From NCBI GenBank assembly GCA_031406155.1, contig JANOGW010000003.1, positions 62,001 through 126,000 of the forward strand: a stretch of DNA of 64,000 nucleotides, in the 5' to 3' direction. Below, in pieces: positions 7,589 to 16,609 of this stretch (positions are counted from its first letter, which is position 1; each line of letters starts with the position of its first letter). The notes under the pieces are model-generated. The model saw nothing but the letters and a program-made list of their open reading frames with translations, was not told where the DNA came from and ran no database searches. Both the position numbers and the translations under genes were made by a program. Source of the DNA: JACMNW01 sp031406155 (lineage in GTDB: Bacteria > Pseudomonadota > Alphaproteobacteria > Rhodobacterales > Rhodobacteraceae).

Positions 7589-8551
7589 TTAGGCGGAAAC
7601 TGGCATCGGGCGCGACGCCTCAGCCCATTCGCGCCAGATGACGAACAGGCCCGCCCCGACGATCACCGTAATTCCGATCCAGCCCACTGCATCAGGCCAG
7701 TCGCCCCAGAACATCCATCCATATAGCACGCCCCAGATCAGCGCCGTGTACTCGAAGGGTGCTACGACATTGGATTGCGCGATGCGGTAAGCTTGTGTCA
7801 GAAGGGTCAGCCCAACTGCCGCAATGACGCCACAGGTCATCATAAGGAACAAGTCAAAACCAGAAGGAAACACCCAGCCGCGCGTCATGAAGGCGATGCT
7901 TTGGTGACCGGTGCCGGCATACTCGCCGGTGCCGAAAATGGCGGACAGAACCAGCCCGCAAAACAGAAAGACGGCATTGCCCCAGAACGCCAGCGCCGGC
8001 GCTGTCTCAGTCCCGCCCAGACGGCGTGCCGATACCATCGAGGCGCCGTAGGTCAGGCCCGACAGCACGGCCAGAAGCGCGGCCCAGTCGAACACATCAC
8101 TGCCGGGCCGGACCATGATCACCACTCCCGCGAAGCCAAGGGCAACCGCTAGCCACCGCAGTAGTCCTACGTGTTCCTTCAACACCAACACCGACAACAG
8201 CGTGATGAACAAGGGTGCCCCGAAATAAAGCGCAACTGTCGTCGCCAGCGGCAAAGCGGCAAGCGCCAGATAGTACGAGGTATAGGCCACGAACATTACA
8301 AACGCGCGCCCGATCATCCGGCGCAATCCGGGGGTCACCAATGTTGCAAGGCCGCCGTTCACCATGACAAGACCAATCAGCAACGGAAATGCTGTCAGGC
8401 TGCGCAGAACCATGGCCTGATGCAGCGGATAGGCGCTGCTCAACAGCTTGAGGATCAGGTCCTGCACCGCGAAAACCGCGATCCCGGCGATCAGGAAAGC
8501 GATGCCTTGCGCGTTTCGTCTGGAAACCGTGATGGCGGATTGGTTGTACAT
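7589..8551 (-). CDS. EamA/DMT-superfamily transporter, 320 aa
   Basis: An inner-membrane permease of the 10-helix drug/metabolite transporter superfamily, built of two EamA repeats (about residues 15-150 and 165-300). Visible marks are the first-helix block (GIAFLIAGIAVFAVQDLILKLLS), an APLFITLLSVLVLKEHV segment ending repeat 1, and PFEYTALIWGVLYGWMFWGDWP in repeat 2. The start at 8551 (MYNQSAITVSRRNAQG) places the first helix about 15 residues in; the ribosome site is weak. An in-frame extension upstream to 8875 has no membrane character and is ignored. Substrate unknown. It is one of four EamA-type genes in the window. Confidence 0.85.
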   Translation of the reverse strand: MYNQSAITVSRRNAQGIAFLIAGIAVFAVQDLILKLLSSAYPLHQAMVLRSLTAFPLLIGLVMVNGGLATLVTPGLRRMIGRAFVMFVAYTSYYLALAALPLATTVALYFGAPLFITLLSVLVLKEHVGLLRWLAVALGFAGVVIMVRPGSDVFDWAALLAVLSGLTYGASMVSARRLGGTETAPALAFWGNAVFLFCGLVLSAIFGTGEYAGTGHQSIAFMTRGWVFPSGFDLFLMMTCGVIAAVGLTLLTQAYRIAQSNVVAPFEYTALIWGVLYGWMFWGDWPDAVGWIGITVIVGAGLFVIWREWAEASRPMPVSA

Positions 8552-8970
8552 GGTCAATTCTTGGCCCGCGCCAAAGCGACAATCGCGGCTATTCCCGACA
8601 TCCCACCCAAAAATTCTGTCATCTGGATCAGCGTTACATTTCGCGTCGGACTGAGGCGATAGTCGCAAGTGCGATGCCAAAGGTGCAGCGGGCCCGACAC
8701 CATGATCATTGGCACCCAAACCGAGCAGTTGGCCATTGCCGTCTGGCGGGGCCCCGCGCCCTCGGTTTTGGAATGGGAACTGGGAATTGCTGAGCATGAC
8801 CTGCAGGCATGGCATGCGTCCCCAGGGGGTCGCGGCAAGCCTTACTTCCGGCGCCAGCGGGCCGATTGCCGGCATGGCATCGTTTGGACCTTGTCACGCA
8901 AGGCGAACATGTGACATTTCACGGCACAGGCCCGACGCCCCGGACTGACACTGCCGAACAGGAGACGTCG
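8552..8970. other. 419-bp divergent intergenic region, no gene recognised
   Basis: It separates the EamA transporter from the acyltransferase gene. Short open frames cover it on both strands, but none has a convincing start or family resemblance. It presumably holds the two divergent promoters. The only clear signal is AGGAGACGTCG directly before the acyltransferase start. Confidence 0.5.
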
Positions 8971-10161
8971 ATGACACCGCACGCGGGAACCGGCCAAAGG
9001 TCGGCCTGGCTGACCTCCGGCGATCTTCCGGCGCTGACCGGTCTGCGGTTCGTCGCGGCCATGATGATCTTGATGCATCACATGACCGAGGTGTTCAATT
9101 TCCCCCCCGACATCGGACGTTTGCTGCCCCTTGTTAACGGCGTGTCATTCTTCTTTATCCTGTCCGGGTTCATTCTGACCCATGTCTATCGGGGGGATAT
9201 GGACAATGGCCGCCGGCGCAAATTCTATTTGGCCCGATTTGCCCGTATCTGGCCCTCCCATATCGCTTGCATGGTGCTATTGGCCATTCTGGTGCGCGCC
9301 CCGCGTCTGACAACGGACGAGGCCTGGATTGGTTTTTTAACCAATTTTTCGCTTTTGCAAGCGTGGATTCCGAACCCTCGGATCTTCTTTTCTTTGAATG
9401 CCGTCAGTTGGACGCTGTCCGTCGAGGCGTTTTTCTATCTTCTATTCCCCTTTATCGCGTTCAGACGCAACGGGACGTTTGTGCTGTGGATGGCCGGATC
9501 GTTTGCTTGCGTTGTGGTTATGGCCTTGCTGACCACTGCAATAGGGGCGGAACCCTATGACTATGAGGTTGTTTACCCCTCTATCGACGCCATGATGTAC
9601 ATCAATCCCGTTTCACGCCTGTTCGAATTCATTCTTGGCATTGCGGCTGCCAGGGTCTGGCTTCACTGGGCCTCGTGGCTCAACGATGGCCGCTGGAAAG
9701 CTTCATTGCTGCAGGTGTTTGCGTTGGGACTGGTGGCATTGGCCTATACGCAAGCCTTCCCGATTTCCGCACTGGCAGAAGACTGGCTGGGTGCACCCTT
9801 TGCCATGTGGTTGCAGAAAGGCGGACTAACCTGTCTGTTTTCCGCATTCCTGATTTTTTCATTGGCCGCAAACCGTGGCATTGCCTACCGCTTGTTTGCG
9901 CTGCCCCCCCTTGTCTACCTCGGCAAGATTTCGTTCGCGCTATACCTTAGTCACCAGATTCTGGTGCGCGTTTATGTTCGTCGACAAGATCAGTTTGTGA
10001 ATTGGAACGACACTGTCGGTCAGTTGGCCTTTGTCATGCTGGCAATCGCGGTCGCAGCCGTGTTGCACCATCTGGTTGAAGAGCCCTGCCGCCGCTGGGT
10101 CATTGCCCGGTACACCCGCAAACAGGCCCGTACCGCTGCACTGTCCGCACAGAGCGGCTGA
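8971..10161 (+). CDS. Acyltransferase family 3 (OafA/YrhL-like) membrane protein, 396 aa
   Basis: Likely transfers an acyl group, often acetyl, to a sugar of a surface polysaccharide or glycolipid in the inner membrane. The start at 8971 has AGGAG eight bases upstream. The N-terminal LTGLRFVAAMMILMHHM block is the family hallmark, with the conserved His pair in the first helix. A second mark is GVSFFFILSGFILTHVY, followed by an arginine cluster (GRRRKFYLARFARIWPSH). About ten hydrophobic segments follow, ending LGKISFALYLSHQILVRVYV. The C-terminus is basic and cytoplasmic. It stands alone, so the acceptor is unknown. Confidence 0.85.
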   Translation: MTPHAGTGQRSAWLTSGDLPALTGLRFVAAMMILMHHMTEVFNFPPDIGRLLPLVNGVSFFFILSGFILTHVYRGDMDNGRRRKFYLARFARIWPSHIACMVLLAILVRAPRLTTDEAWIGFLTNFSLLQAWIPNPRIFFSLNAVSWTLSVEAFFYLLFPFIAFRRNGTFVLWMAGSFACVVVMALLTTAIGAEPYDYEVVYPSIDAMMYINPVSRLFEFILGIAAARVWLHWASWLNDGRWKASLLQVFALGLVALAYTQAFPISALAEDWLGAPFAMWLQKGGLTCLFSAFLIFSLAANRGIAYRLFALPPLVYLGKISFALYLSHQILVRVYVRRQDQFVNWNDTVGQLAFVMLAIAVAAVLHHLVEEPCRRWVIARYTRKQARTAALSAQSG

Positions 10162-10394
10162 CGCGCTGCTGGATTGTGGCCTCGCGTTATTGTCAAAGAC
10201 ACTACTTCTGGCTTTCTCTTGCACGGCTCAGGTCTCGATACCCGCACAGCTAACTGCCCCCTTGCGCGAACAGCGCAGCCAGAGTAACAACCGCCACTCT
10301 GCCGCACCCCTTTCAAACCGGTGCAGCCTCTCGTGATCGGACAGCGGCAGGGATCGTCCGACCTATGAAATGCACCTTGAACATCGGAGACCTC

Positions 10395-10853
10395 ATGCCG
10401 CTTTACGAGCATGTTTTTATCTCGCGTCAGGACTTGTCCAACACGCAAGCCGAAGGCCTTATCGAACACTTCTCGACCGTCCTTTCGGACAACGGCGGAA
10501 AAGTCGTTGAAAACGAATACTGGGGCGTCAAGACGATGGCCTACAAGATCAACAAGAACCGCAAGGGCCACTATGCCTTTCTGAAAACGGACGCGCCTTC
10601 CGCGGCCATTCAGGAAATGGAACGCCTGATGCGCCTGCATGACGACGTGATGCGTATCCTGACCATCAAGGTCGATGCGCATGGCGAGGGCCCCTCGGTC
10701 CAGATGCAGAAACGCGATGACCGCGAACGCGGCGATCGCCCCGAAGGCGGGTTTGGCGGCGAACGCCGTGAACGCCCCTCATTCGGGGATCGTCCCGACC
10801 GGGGCGGTGATCGTGGCGAGCGGCCGTCTTTCGGTGGCGCACCGCGTCGTTGA
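10395..10853 (+). CDS. rpsF: 30S ribosomal protein S6
   Basis: Binds 16S rRNA with S18 in the small-subunit platform. The start at 10395 (MPLYEHVFISRQDLS) has GGAG upstream; an earlier ATG adds ten non-family residues. The core runs to about residue 100 and includes GGKVVENEYWGVKTMAYKI and GHYAFLKTDAP. The last ~50 residues form a hydrophilic tail rich in Arg, Gly, Asp and Glu, with an RERPSFG motif occurring twice. Such tails vary in length in alphaproteobacteria. First gene of the rpsF-rpsR-rplI operon. Confidence 0.97.
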   Translation: MPLYEHVFISRQDLSNTQAEGLIEHFSTVLSDNGGKVVENEYWGVKTMAYKINKNRKGHYAFLKTDAPSAAIQEMERLMRLHDDVMRILTIKVDAHGEGPSVQMQKRDDRERGDRPEGGFGGERRERPSFGDRPDRGGDRGERPSFGGAPRR

Positions 10854-10879
10854 TCTTCAGATAGGAAAGGACCATTCAA

Positions 10880-11107
10880 ATGGCGAACAAACCGTTTTTC
10901 CGCCGTCGCAAGGTTTGCCCCTTCTCGGGCGACAATGCACCGGCAATCGACTACAAAGACACCCGCACCCTGCAACGCTACATATCCGAGCGTGGCAAGA
11001 TCGTGCCGTCCCGCATCACCGCAGTTTCGGCCAAAAAGCAGCGTGAACTGGCAACCGCCATCAAACGCGCCCGCTTTCTTGCCTTGCTGCCCTATGCCGT
11101 GAAATAA
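10880..11107 (+). CDS. rpsR: 30S ribosomal protein S18
   Basis: The S6 partner in the 30S platform. The 75 residues include the typical FFRRRKVCPFSG start, DYKDTRTLQRYISERGKIVPSRIT and the C-terminal QRELATAIKRARFLALLPY. AGGAAAGG stands before the start. It is 26 bases downstream of rpsF and 11 bases upstream of rplI, so the three genes form one operon. Confidence 0.98.
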   Translation: MANKPFFRRRKVCPFSGDNAPAIDYKDTRTLQRYISERGKIVPSRITAVSAKKQRELATAIKRARFLALLPYAVK

Positions 11108-11118
11108 GGAGAGTAACC

Positions 11119-11703
11119 ATGCAAGTGATCCTCCTTCAACGTGTGGCCAAACTTGGCCAGATGGGCGATGTCGTCAAAGTAAAAGACGGCTATGGTCGCA
11201 ATTACCTGCTGCCGCAGGGCAAGGCGTTGCGCGCGAATGCGTCCAACATCGCCTCGTTCGAGGCCAAGAAGATCCAACTGGAAACCCAGAACCTGGAAAC
11301 CCGCAAGGAAGCCCAGACTGTGGCCGATACGCTGGATGGACAGACCTTCGTGGTCATCCGGTCGGCATCCGACTCCGGCGCGCTTTACGGCTCGGTCACC
11401 ACCCGCGACGCGGCCGAAGCTGCCACCGCTGGCGGCTTTAGTGTGGACCGTGCCCAGGTTGTGCTGGACCGCCCGATCAAGGATCTTGGCCTGCACGCCG
11501 TCACCGTGGTTCTGCATCCGGAAGTGTCGGCCAAGATCACCATGAACGTGGCCCGGTCGACCGAAGAAGCCGAACTGCAAGCCGCTGGCAAGTCGATCCA
11601 GGAATTGGCCGCCGAAGCCGAAGCCGCCGCGGAATTCGAGATCGCGGAATTGTTCGACGAAATGGGTGCTGCACAGGATGGTGCCGACCTCGGTCGCGAC
11701 TGA
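11119..11703 (+). CDS. rplI: 50S ribosomal protein L9
   Basis: Binds 23S rRNA domain V and reaches between neighbouring ribosomes. The N-terminal domain shows MQVILLQRVAKLGQMGDVVKVKDGYGRNYLLP, the L9 signature. A connecting helix and the C-terminal domain follow (TTRDAAEAA, HAVTVVLHPEV). At 194 residues it is longer than the ~150 of enteric L9. The extra is an acidic, alanine-rich tail of about 40 residues, common in Rhodobacterales. Ribosome site AAGGAG. Last gene of the operon, followed by a terminator at 11722-11757. Confidence 0.98.
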   Translation: MQVILLQRVAKLGQMGDVVKVKDGYGRNYLLPQGKALRANASNIASFEAKKIQLETQNLETRKEAQTVADTLDGQTFVVIRSASDSGALYGSVTTRDAAEAATAGGFSVDRAQVVLDRPIKDLGLHAVTVVLHPEVSAKITMNVARSTEEAELQAAGKSIQELAAEAEAAAEFEIAELFDEMGAAQDGADLGRD

Positions 11704-11721
11704 TCCCGATTGCAATGCCTG

Positions 11722-11757
11722 AAACCGCGCGGGGGCAACCTCGCGCGGTTTTGTTTT
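11722..11757 (+). terminator. Rho-independent terminator of rpsF-rpsR-rplI
   Basis: Perfect 10-bp arms AAACCGCGCG/CGCGCGGTTT (11722-11731, 11742-11751) are followed by TGTTTT, 19 bases after the rplI stop. Confidence 0.9.
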
Positions 11758-11973
11758 GGGCTGTCAAATCAACCCGCCTTCGGTCCCCGAACCTCGCTGC
11801 GCCGTGCAATTGCACCGGCAAGGCAACAATATCCCGGAGGTGGTACCCAGCTGAGGCCGCAGGCATGTCTGGTGGTGGCAAGCCAAGCAGCGCAGATGAT
11901 CTGGTCAGCCTTGTCATTGCGTGACGCGACACTGCACGCTATTGCGGGAAAGCCGCACTAACGGGGGGACACC

Positions 11974-12903
11974 ATGAGCCGCGCATTCGTATTTCCGGGA
12001 CAGGGTGCCCAAACCATCGGGATGGGACGAGGGCTGGCGGAGGCCTATCCGCAAGCGCGCGCGGTGTTTGACGAGGTGGATGATGCGCTGGGGGAAAAGC
12101 TGTCGGCACTTATCTGGGATGGCGCAATCGGCGATCTGACCCTGACGCAGAATGCTCAGCCCGCGCTGATGGCCACATCCATCGCAGCCCTGCGCGCTTT
12201 GGAAGCCGAGGGTATGGGGCTGAGCCTCGCCACTTTCGTGGCTGGGCATTCGCTTGGGGAATATTCGGCGCTTTGTGCCGCAGGGGCGATAAGTCTGGCC
12301 GATACTGCGCGGCTTTTGCGGGTGCGCGGGCGCGCCATGCAGGAGGCGGTTCCCGTAGGGGTCGGGGCTATGGCGGCGCTGTTGGGTCTCAATTTTGCCG
12401 CCGCCACCGAAGTTGCCGCAGAGGCCGCACAGGGCGAGGTGTGTCAGGCGGCGAATGACAACGATCCGGGTCAGGTTGTGGTGTCGGGGCACCGCGCCGC
12501 CGTGGAACGCGCATTGGACATCGCCAAGGCGCGCGGGGCCAAGCGCGCGATCCTGCTGCCGGTGTCGGCACCGTTCCACTGCGTGCTGATGGAACCTGCG
12601 GCGGCGGTGATGGGCGAGGCGCTGGCCTCGGTTGTTATATCCGCGCCGTCGGTGCCGGTGGTGGTGAACGTTCGGGCTGAAGCCGTATCAGAACCCGACC
12701 GTATCCGTGCGTTGCTGGTAGCACAGGTGACCGGATCGGTCCGCTGGCGCGAGTCCGTTTTGTGGATGGAAGGTGCCGGTGTAACCGAGTTCTGGGAAAT
12801 AGGCGCGGGCAAGGCGCTGTCGGGAATGATCAAGCGGACCGCTGCAGGCGCCATAACACGGGCAGTTGGCACGCCCGAGGATGTGGTGGCCGCAAGAGGA
12901 TGA
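11974..12903 (+). CDS. fabD: Malonyl-CoA:ACP transacylase
   Basis: Transfers malonyl from CoA to acyl carrier protein to supply fatty acid elongation. The 309 residues begin with the family AFVFPGQGAQTIGMG block. They carry the nucleophile Ser93 in GHSLGEYSAL and the catalytic His in SAPFHCVLM near residue 200. QNAQPALMATS and the C-terminal EIGAGKALSGMIKR motif are also present. The ATG at 11974 follows GGGGGGAC. It stands alone here, without fabG or acpP next to it, and is followed after 83 bases by cysE on the same strand. Confidence 0.96.
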   Translation: MSRAFVFPGQGAQTIGMGRGLAEAYPQARAVFDEVDDALGEKLSALIWDGAIGDLTLTQNAQPALMATSIAALRALEAEGMGLSLATFVAGHSLGEYSALCAAGAISLADTARLLRVRGRAMQEAVPVGVGAMAALLGLNFAAATEVAAEAAQGEVCQAANDNDPGQVVVSGHRAAVERALDIAKARGAKRAILLPVSAPFHCVLMEPAAAVMGEALASVVISAPSVPVVVNVRAEAVSEPDRIRALLVAQVTGSVRWRESVLWMEGAGVTEFWEIGAGKALSGMIKRTAAGAITRAVGTPEDVVAARG

Positions 12904-12986
12904 TCTAGGGCAGAAACCGGTCCGCCGGTCTTGGCCTTCAACCCGCCAAGCCTATATGATAAAATAACGTCAACGGAGGTGCTGCC

Positions 12987-13796
12987 ATGGCCGAGACAAA
13001 AGCAAAACTTTCATCGGTGGACCCGGTCTGGAGCCGGGTTTGTGACGAGGCGGTCGAGGCTATCAAGGCAGAGCCCTTGATGGGCGGGCTGATCCATTCC
13101 AGCCTTTTGCATCATGCGACGATGGAGCGGGCGCTGGCCTATCGGTTTTCGCTGAAGCTGACCTCGGGCGAGATGAGCGAACAGATCCTGCGCGAAATTG
13201 CGGATGAGGCATACGCCATGGACCCAGATCTGGGCCAGGCGGCGCGGGCCGATCTGATGGCGGTGTTCGAGCGCGATCCGGCCTGCCACAGGTTCCTGCA
13301 ACCGATTCTGTTTTTCAAGGGATATCAGGCGGTTCAAGCGTACCGGGTGGGCCATTGGCTGTGGAAATCCGGGCGGCGTGACCTGGCCTATTTCGTGCAG
13401 ATGCGGGTGTCAGAGGTGTTTGGCGTGGATATCCATCCCGCGGCGGTCGTGGGTCGTGGCATCATGATTGACCATGCGCATTCCATCGTGATCGGTGAGA
13501 CGGCGGTGGTCGGTGACAATGTGTCGATGCTGCATTCGGTGACTTTGGGCGGCACGGGCAAAGAGGACGGCGACCGGCATCCCAAGATTGGCGATGGCGT
13601 GCTGATCGGAGCCGGGGCGAAGGTCTTGGGCAACATCCATGTCGGGCATTGCAGCCGAATCGCGGCGGGGTCGGTGGTGCTGACCGACGTGCCGCATAAC
13701 ACGACGGTGGCCGGGGTTCCGGCTAAGGTGGTGGGCGAGGCCGGCTGCGCGCAGCCGTCGCGCACCATGGACCAGTTGCTGGCGGGCGAGATTTAG
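12987..13796 (+). CDS. cysE: Serine O-acetyltransferase
   Basis: Acetylates L-serine with acetyl-CoA, the committed step of cysteine synthesis. The 269 residues show the N-terminal helical domain (PVWSRVCDEAVEAI, DPACHRFLQPILFFKGYQAVQAYRVGHWLW). The left-handed beta-helix of hexapeptide repeats follows (DIHPAAVVGRGIMIDHAHSIVIGETAVVG, VTLGGTGKEDGDRHPKIGDGVLIGAGAKVLGNI). The catalytic His lies in DHAHSIVIG and the C-terminal feedback tail is present. AACGGAGG precedes the start. Palindromic repeats at 13808-13868 follow the gene and separate it from convergent pdhC. Confidence 0.96.
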   Translation: MAETKAKLSSVDPVWSRVCDEAVEAIKAEPLMGGLIHSSLLHHATMERALAYRFSLKLTSGEMSEQILREIADEAYAMDPDLGQAARADLMAVFERDPACHRFLQPILFFKGYQAVQAYRVGHWLWKSGRRDLAYFVQMRVSEVFGVDIHPAAVVGRGIMIDHAHSIVIGETAVVGDNVSMLHSVTLGGTGKEDGDRHPKIGDGVLIGAGAKVLGNIHVGHCSRIAAGSVVLTDVPHNTTVAGVPAKVVGEAGCAQPSRTMDQLLAGEI

Positions 13797-13807
13797 GTCT
13801 GATCAAG

Positions 13808-13832
13808 AGGATGGGCAGAGTGCCCATCCTAC
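13808..13832. repeat. Dispersed palindromic repeat GGATGGGCA-N3-TGCCCATCC (copy 2)
   Basis: Perfect 9-bp arms flank a GAG loop, and flanking AG/CT bases extend the pairing. It lies 12 bases after the cysE stop, between convergent genes, and may also end transcription. Confidence 0.75.
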
Positions 13833-13844
13833 GGGCGGCGGTGG

Positions 13845-13868
13845 GTAGGATGGGCAATCTGCCCATCC
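13845..13868. repeat. Dispersed palindromic repeat GGATGGGCA-N3-TGCCCATCC (copy 3)
   Basis: The arms are the same as copy 2, here with an ATC loop. The first 23 bases are identical to copy 1 at 1572-1594. It ends four bases before the pdhC stop. Confidence 0.75.
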
Positions 13869-13872
13869 TTGT

Positions 13873-15168
13873 TCACGCCAGCATCGCCATCGGGTTTTCC
13901 AGATTGTCGATGATAGCCTTCAGGAATTCGGCCCCCAAAGCGCCGTCGATGACACGGTGATCGACCGATAATGTCAGCGTCATCAAAGTGGCCACGCCGA
14001 TTGCCCCATCCTTGCCAACAACAGGCTTCTTGACCCCGGCACCTACGGCCAGAATCGAGCCATGCGGTGGGTTGATCACGGCGTCGAAATTATCGATGCC
14101 CATCATGCCGAGGTTCGATATTGCAAAGCTGCCGCCCATATATTCACCAGGGGCCAGTTTGCGGGTCTTGGCGCGGGCTGCGAGGTCCTTCATTTCAGAC
14201 GACAGCGCCGATAGCGATTTCTGGTCGGCATCCCGCAGCACAGGTGTGAACAACCCGCCTTCGATGGCGACCGCTACCGCAACGTCTGACGGCTTCAGCC
14301 GCAAGATGCGGTCGCCTGCCCAGACCGCGTTGGCATTCGGCACCAGTTGCAAGGCGATGGCCGACGCTTTGATGATGAAGTCGTTGATCGACAGTTTGAC
14401 ACCGCGCGGCTCGAGCTGTTTGTTCAGCTGCTCGCGGAAGACCATCAGAGCATCGAGTTTTACGTCTCGGCGCAGGTAGAAATGCGGGATGGTCTGCTTG
14501 GCCTCAGTCAGGCGGGCGGCGATGGTCTTGCGCATGCCATCCAGGGTGACGACTTCGTAAGCGCGGCCTTCGTACATGCGCATGACGGTTTCCGCCGACG
14601 CAGAGGTGGCCATTGTCGGGGTCGTAGCGGGCGTCGTTGCTGCAGCAGGCGTGGCGGTGGCTACAGGCGCTGCGGCGACGGGCTGTGCGGCTTCGACGTC
14701 GGCTTTGACAATGCGGCCATGTGGGCCCGAGCCTGTGACGCGTGTCAGATCAAGGCCCTTCTCGGCGGCGATCCGGCGGGCCAATGGCGAAGCGAACACG
14801 CGCGCGCCAGCGGGTTTGGTTGTGGGCGCTGCGGTCACCGGTGCAGCAACCATCGGTGCTGCGGCGACCGGGGCTGCGACGGGTGCGGCCATTGCTACGG
14901 GGGCGGGGGGTGCGTCGGCGGTTTCGCCGTCTTCCAGCATCACCGCAATCGGGGTGTTGACCTTGATCCCGGCAGTGCCCTCGGCGATCAGCAGCTTGCC
15001 GACAATACCTTCATCGGTTGCCTCGAATTCCATCGTGGCTTTGTCGGTTTCAATCTCGGCCAATATCTGGCCGGATTTCACCACGTCGCCCTCTTTCACC
15101 AGCCATTTGGCCAGCGTTCCCTCCTCCATCGTGGGAGAAAGGGCTGGCATCAGGATCTGCGTGGCCAT
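13873..15168 (-). CDS. pdhC: Pyruvate dehydrogenase complex E2, dihydrolipoamide acetyltransferase
   Basis: Transfers acetyl from lipoyl groups to CoA and forms the PDH core. The 431 residues comprise one lipoyl domain (about 1-80, Lys43 in ETDKATMEFE) and an Ala/Pro-rich linker (about 85-125). The E1/E3-binding domain follows at about 128-165 (ASPLARRIAAEKGLDL...GRIVKADVE). The catalytic domain from about 210 ends in LSVDHRVIDGALGAEFLK, with the active-site His/Asp. It lies 13 bases after pdhB in the operon pdhA-pdhB-pdhC. Its lipoyl domain is nearly identical to that of PdhB. No lpd follows in this window. Confidence 0.96.
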   Translation of the reverse strand: MATQILMPALSPTMEEGTLAKWLVKEGDVVKSGQILAEIETDKATMEFEATDEGIVGKLLIAEGTAGIKVNTPIAVMLEDGETADAPPAPVAMAAPVAAPVAAAPMVAAPVTAAPTTKPAGARVFASPLARRIAAEKGLDLTRVTGSGPHGRIVKADVEAAQPVAAAPVATATPAAATTPATTPTMATSASAETVMRMYEGRAYEVVTLDGMRKTIAARLTEAKQTIPHFYLRRDVKLDALMVFREQLNKQLEPRGVKLSINDFIIKASAIALQLVPNANAVWAGDRILRLKPSDVAVAVAIEGGLFTPVLRDADQKSLSALSSEMKDLAARAKTRKLAPGEYMGGSFAISNLGMMGIDNFDAVINPPHGSILAVGAGVKKPVVGKDGAIGVATLMTLTLSVDHRVIDGALGAEFLKAIIDNLENPMAMLA

Positions 15169-15181
15169 TTTGTGCGCCCCC

Positions 15182-16597
15182 TTAACGATAGCAAACGGAT
15201 TTGACGGCTTCGATCACCTCGGCGGTGGTCAGCAGGGCGTGTTTTTCAAGATTGGCGGCATAGGGCATCGGCACGTCCTTGCCGGTGCAGTTGATCACGG
15301 GCGCGTCAAGGTAATCGAACGCGCGCATCATGATGGTGGCGCCGATATGGTTGCCGATGGCGCCGACGGGCCAGCCTTCTTCAACTGTGACACAGCGGTT
15401 GGTTTTCATCACCGACGCCAGCACAGTGTCATAATCGATGGGGCGCAGAGTGCGCAGGTCAATCACTTCGGCGCTGATGCCTTCGGCGGCCAGCTTTTCA
15501 GCGGCCTCCAGCGCGTAGGTCATGCCGATGCTGAAGGACACGATGGTGACGTCAGTGCCTTCTCGCCAGATGCGGGCTTTGCCGAAAGGGATGGTGAAAT
15601 CGTCGAGGACAGGCACCTCGAAGGACTTGCCATAGAGGATTTCGTTTTCAAGAAAGATAACCGGATTCGGATCACGGATGGCTTGCTTCAGCAGGCCTTT
15701 CGCATCGGACGCTGAATAGGGCACGGCCACTTTCAGACCCGGAATTTGGGCGTACCACGCTGAATAATCCTGGCTGTGTTGTGCGCCCACGCGGGCGGCG
15801 GCACCGTTGGGGCCGCGGAACACGATGGAACTGCCCATTTGGCCGCCCGACATATACAGCGTTTTCGCCGCCGAGTTGATGATCTGGTCAATCGCCTGCA
15901 TGGCGAAGTTGAAAGTCATGAATTCGACGATCGGGTTCAGCCCGCCAAACGATGCGCCAACCGCAATGCCGGCAAAGCCGTGTTCGGTGATCGGGGTGTC
16001 GACCACGCGTTTCGGGCCAAATTCATCCAGCAAGCCTTGGCTGATCTTGTAGGCACCCTGGTATTCGCCCACCTCTTCGCCCATCAGGAAAACGTTGGGA
16101 TTGGCGCGCATTTCTTCGGCCATCGCTTCGCGCAGGGCTTCGCGTACCGTCATGGCTTTCATCGCCGTGCCTTCGGGCCAATCGGGTGAGGCGGCGGATT
16201 TGATTTCCACCGGGGCTTTGGCGGCGGGCGTTGCCTTGGGCGCTGCCATGACTGGTGTGGCAGTTGCCGGAGCGGCTGCGACCGGCGCAGAGGCAACCGG
16301 GGCGGCGGCAACCGGGCCGGCGGCAACCGGGGCAGGAGCCGCATCGGCGCTTTCGCCTGCTTCGATCAGAACTGCGATGGGCGTGTTGACCTTCACCCCG
16401 GCGGTGCCCTCAGCCACCAGCAGCTTGCCGACGGTGCCTTCATCGGTGGCCTCAAATTCCATCGTTGCCTTGTCGGTTTCGATCTCGGCCAGGATCTGAC
16501 CGGATTTCACCACGTCGCCTTCTTTGACCAACCATTTGGCCAGCGTGCCTTCTTCCATCGTCGGCGAAAGGGCGGGCATCAGGATTTGCGTTGCCAT
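15182..16597 (-). CDS. pdhB: Pyruvate dehydrogenase complex E1 beta subunit with N-terminal lipoyl domain
   Basis: The beta half of the E1 alpha2beta2 decarboxylase. At 471 residues it is longer than a plain E1 beta (~330). The first 80 residues are a lipoyl domain with Lys43 in ETDKATMEFE. A long Ala/Pro/Val linker (about 85-135) joins it to the transketolase-type beta domain starting near MTVREALREAMAEEM. Further marks are LMGEEVGEYQGAYKISQGL, DTPITEHGFAGIAVGA and RVGAQHSQDYSAWY. This fusion is typical of alphaproteobacterial PDH. It lies between pdhA (12 bases) and pdhC (13 bases). Confidence 0.97.
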   Translation of the reverse strand: MATQILMPALSPTMEEGTLAKWLVKEGDVVKSGQILAEIETDKATMEFEATDEGTVGKLLVAEGTAGVKVNTPIAVLIEAGESADAAPAPVAAGPVAAAPVASAPVAAAPATATPVMAAPKATPAAKAPVEIKSAASPDWPEGTAMKAMTVREALREAMAEEMRANPNVFLMGEEVGEYQGAYKISQGLLDEFGPKRVVDTPITEHGFAGIAVGASFGGLNPIVEFMTFNFAMQAIDQIINSAAKTLYMSGGQMGSSIVFRGPNGAAARVGAQHSQDYSAWYAQIPGLKVAVPYSASDAKGLLKQAIRDPNPVIFLENEILYGKSFEVPVLDDFTIPFGKARIWREGTDVTIVSFSIGMTYALEAAEKLAAEGISAEVIDLRTLRPIDYDTVLASVMKTNRCVTVEEGWPVGAIGNHIGATIMMRAFDYLDAPVINCTGKDVPMPYAANLEKHALLTTAEVIEAVKSVCYR

Positions 16598-16609
16598 GGT
16601 GTGATCCCC

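Noticed and set aside
8669..8914. Possible small gene between the EamA transporter and the acyltransferase
   Set aside because: No ribosome site, no recognisable domain, and an equally long frame exists on the other strand.
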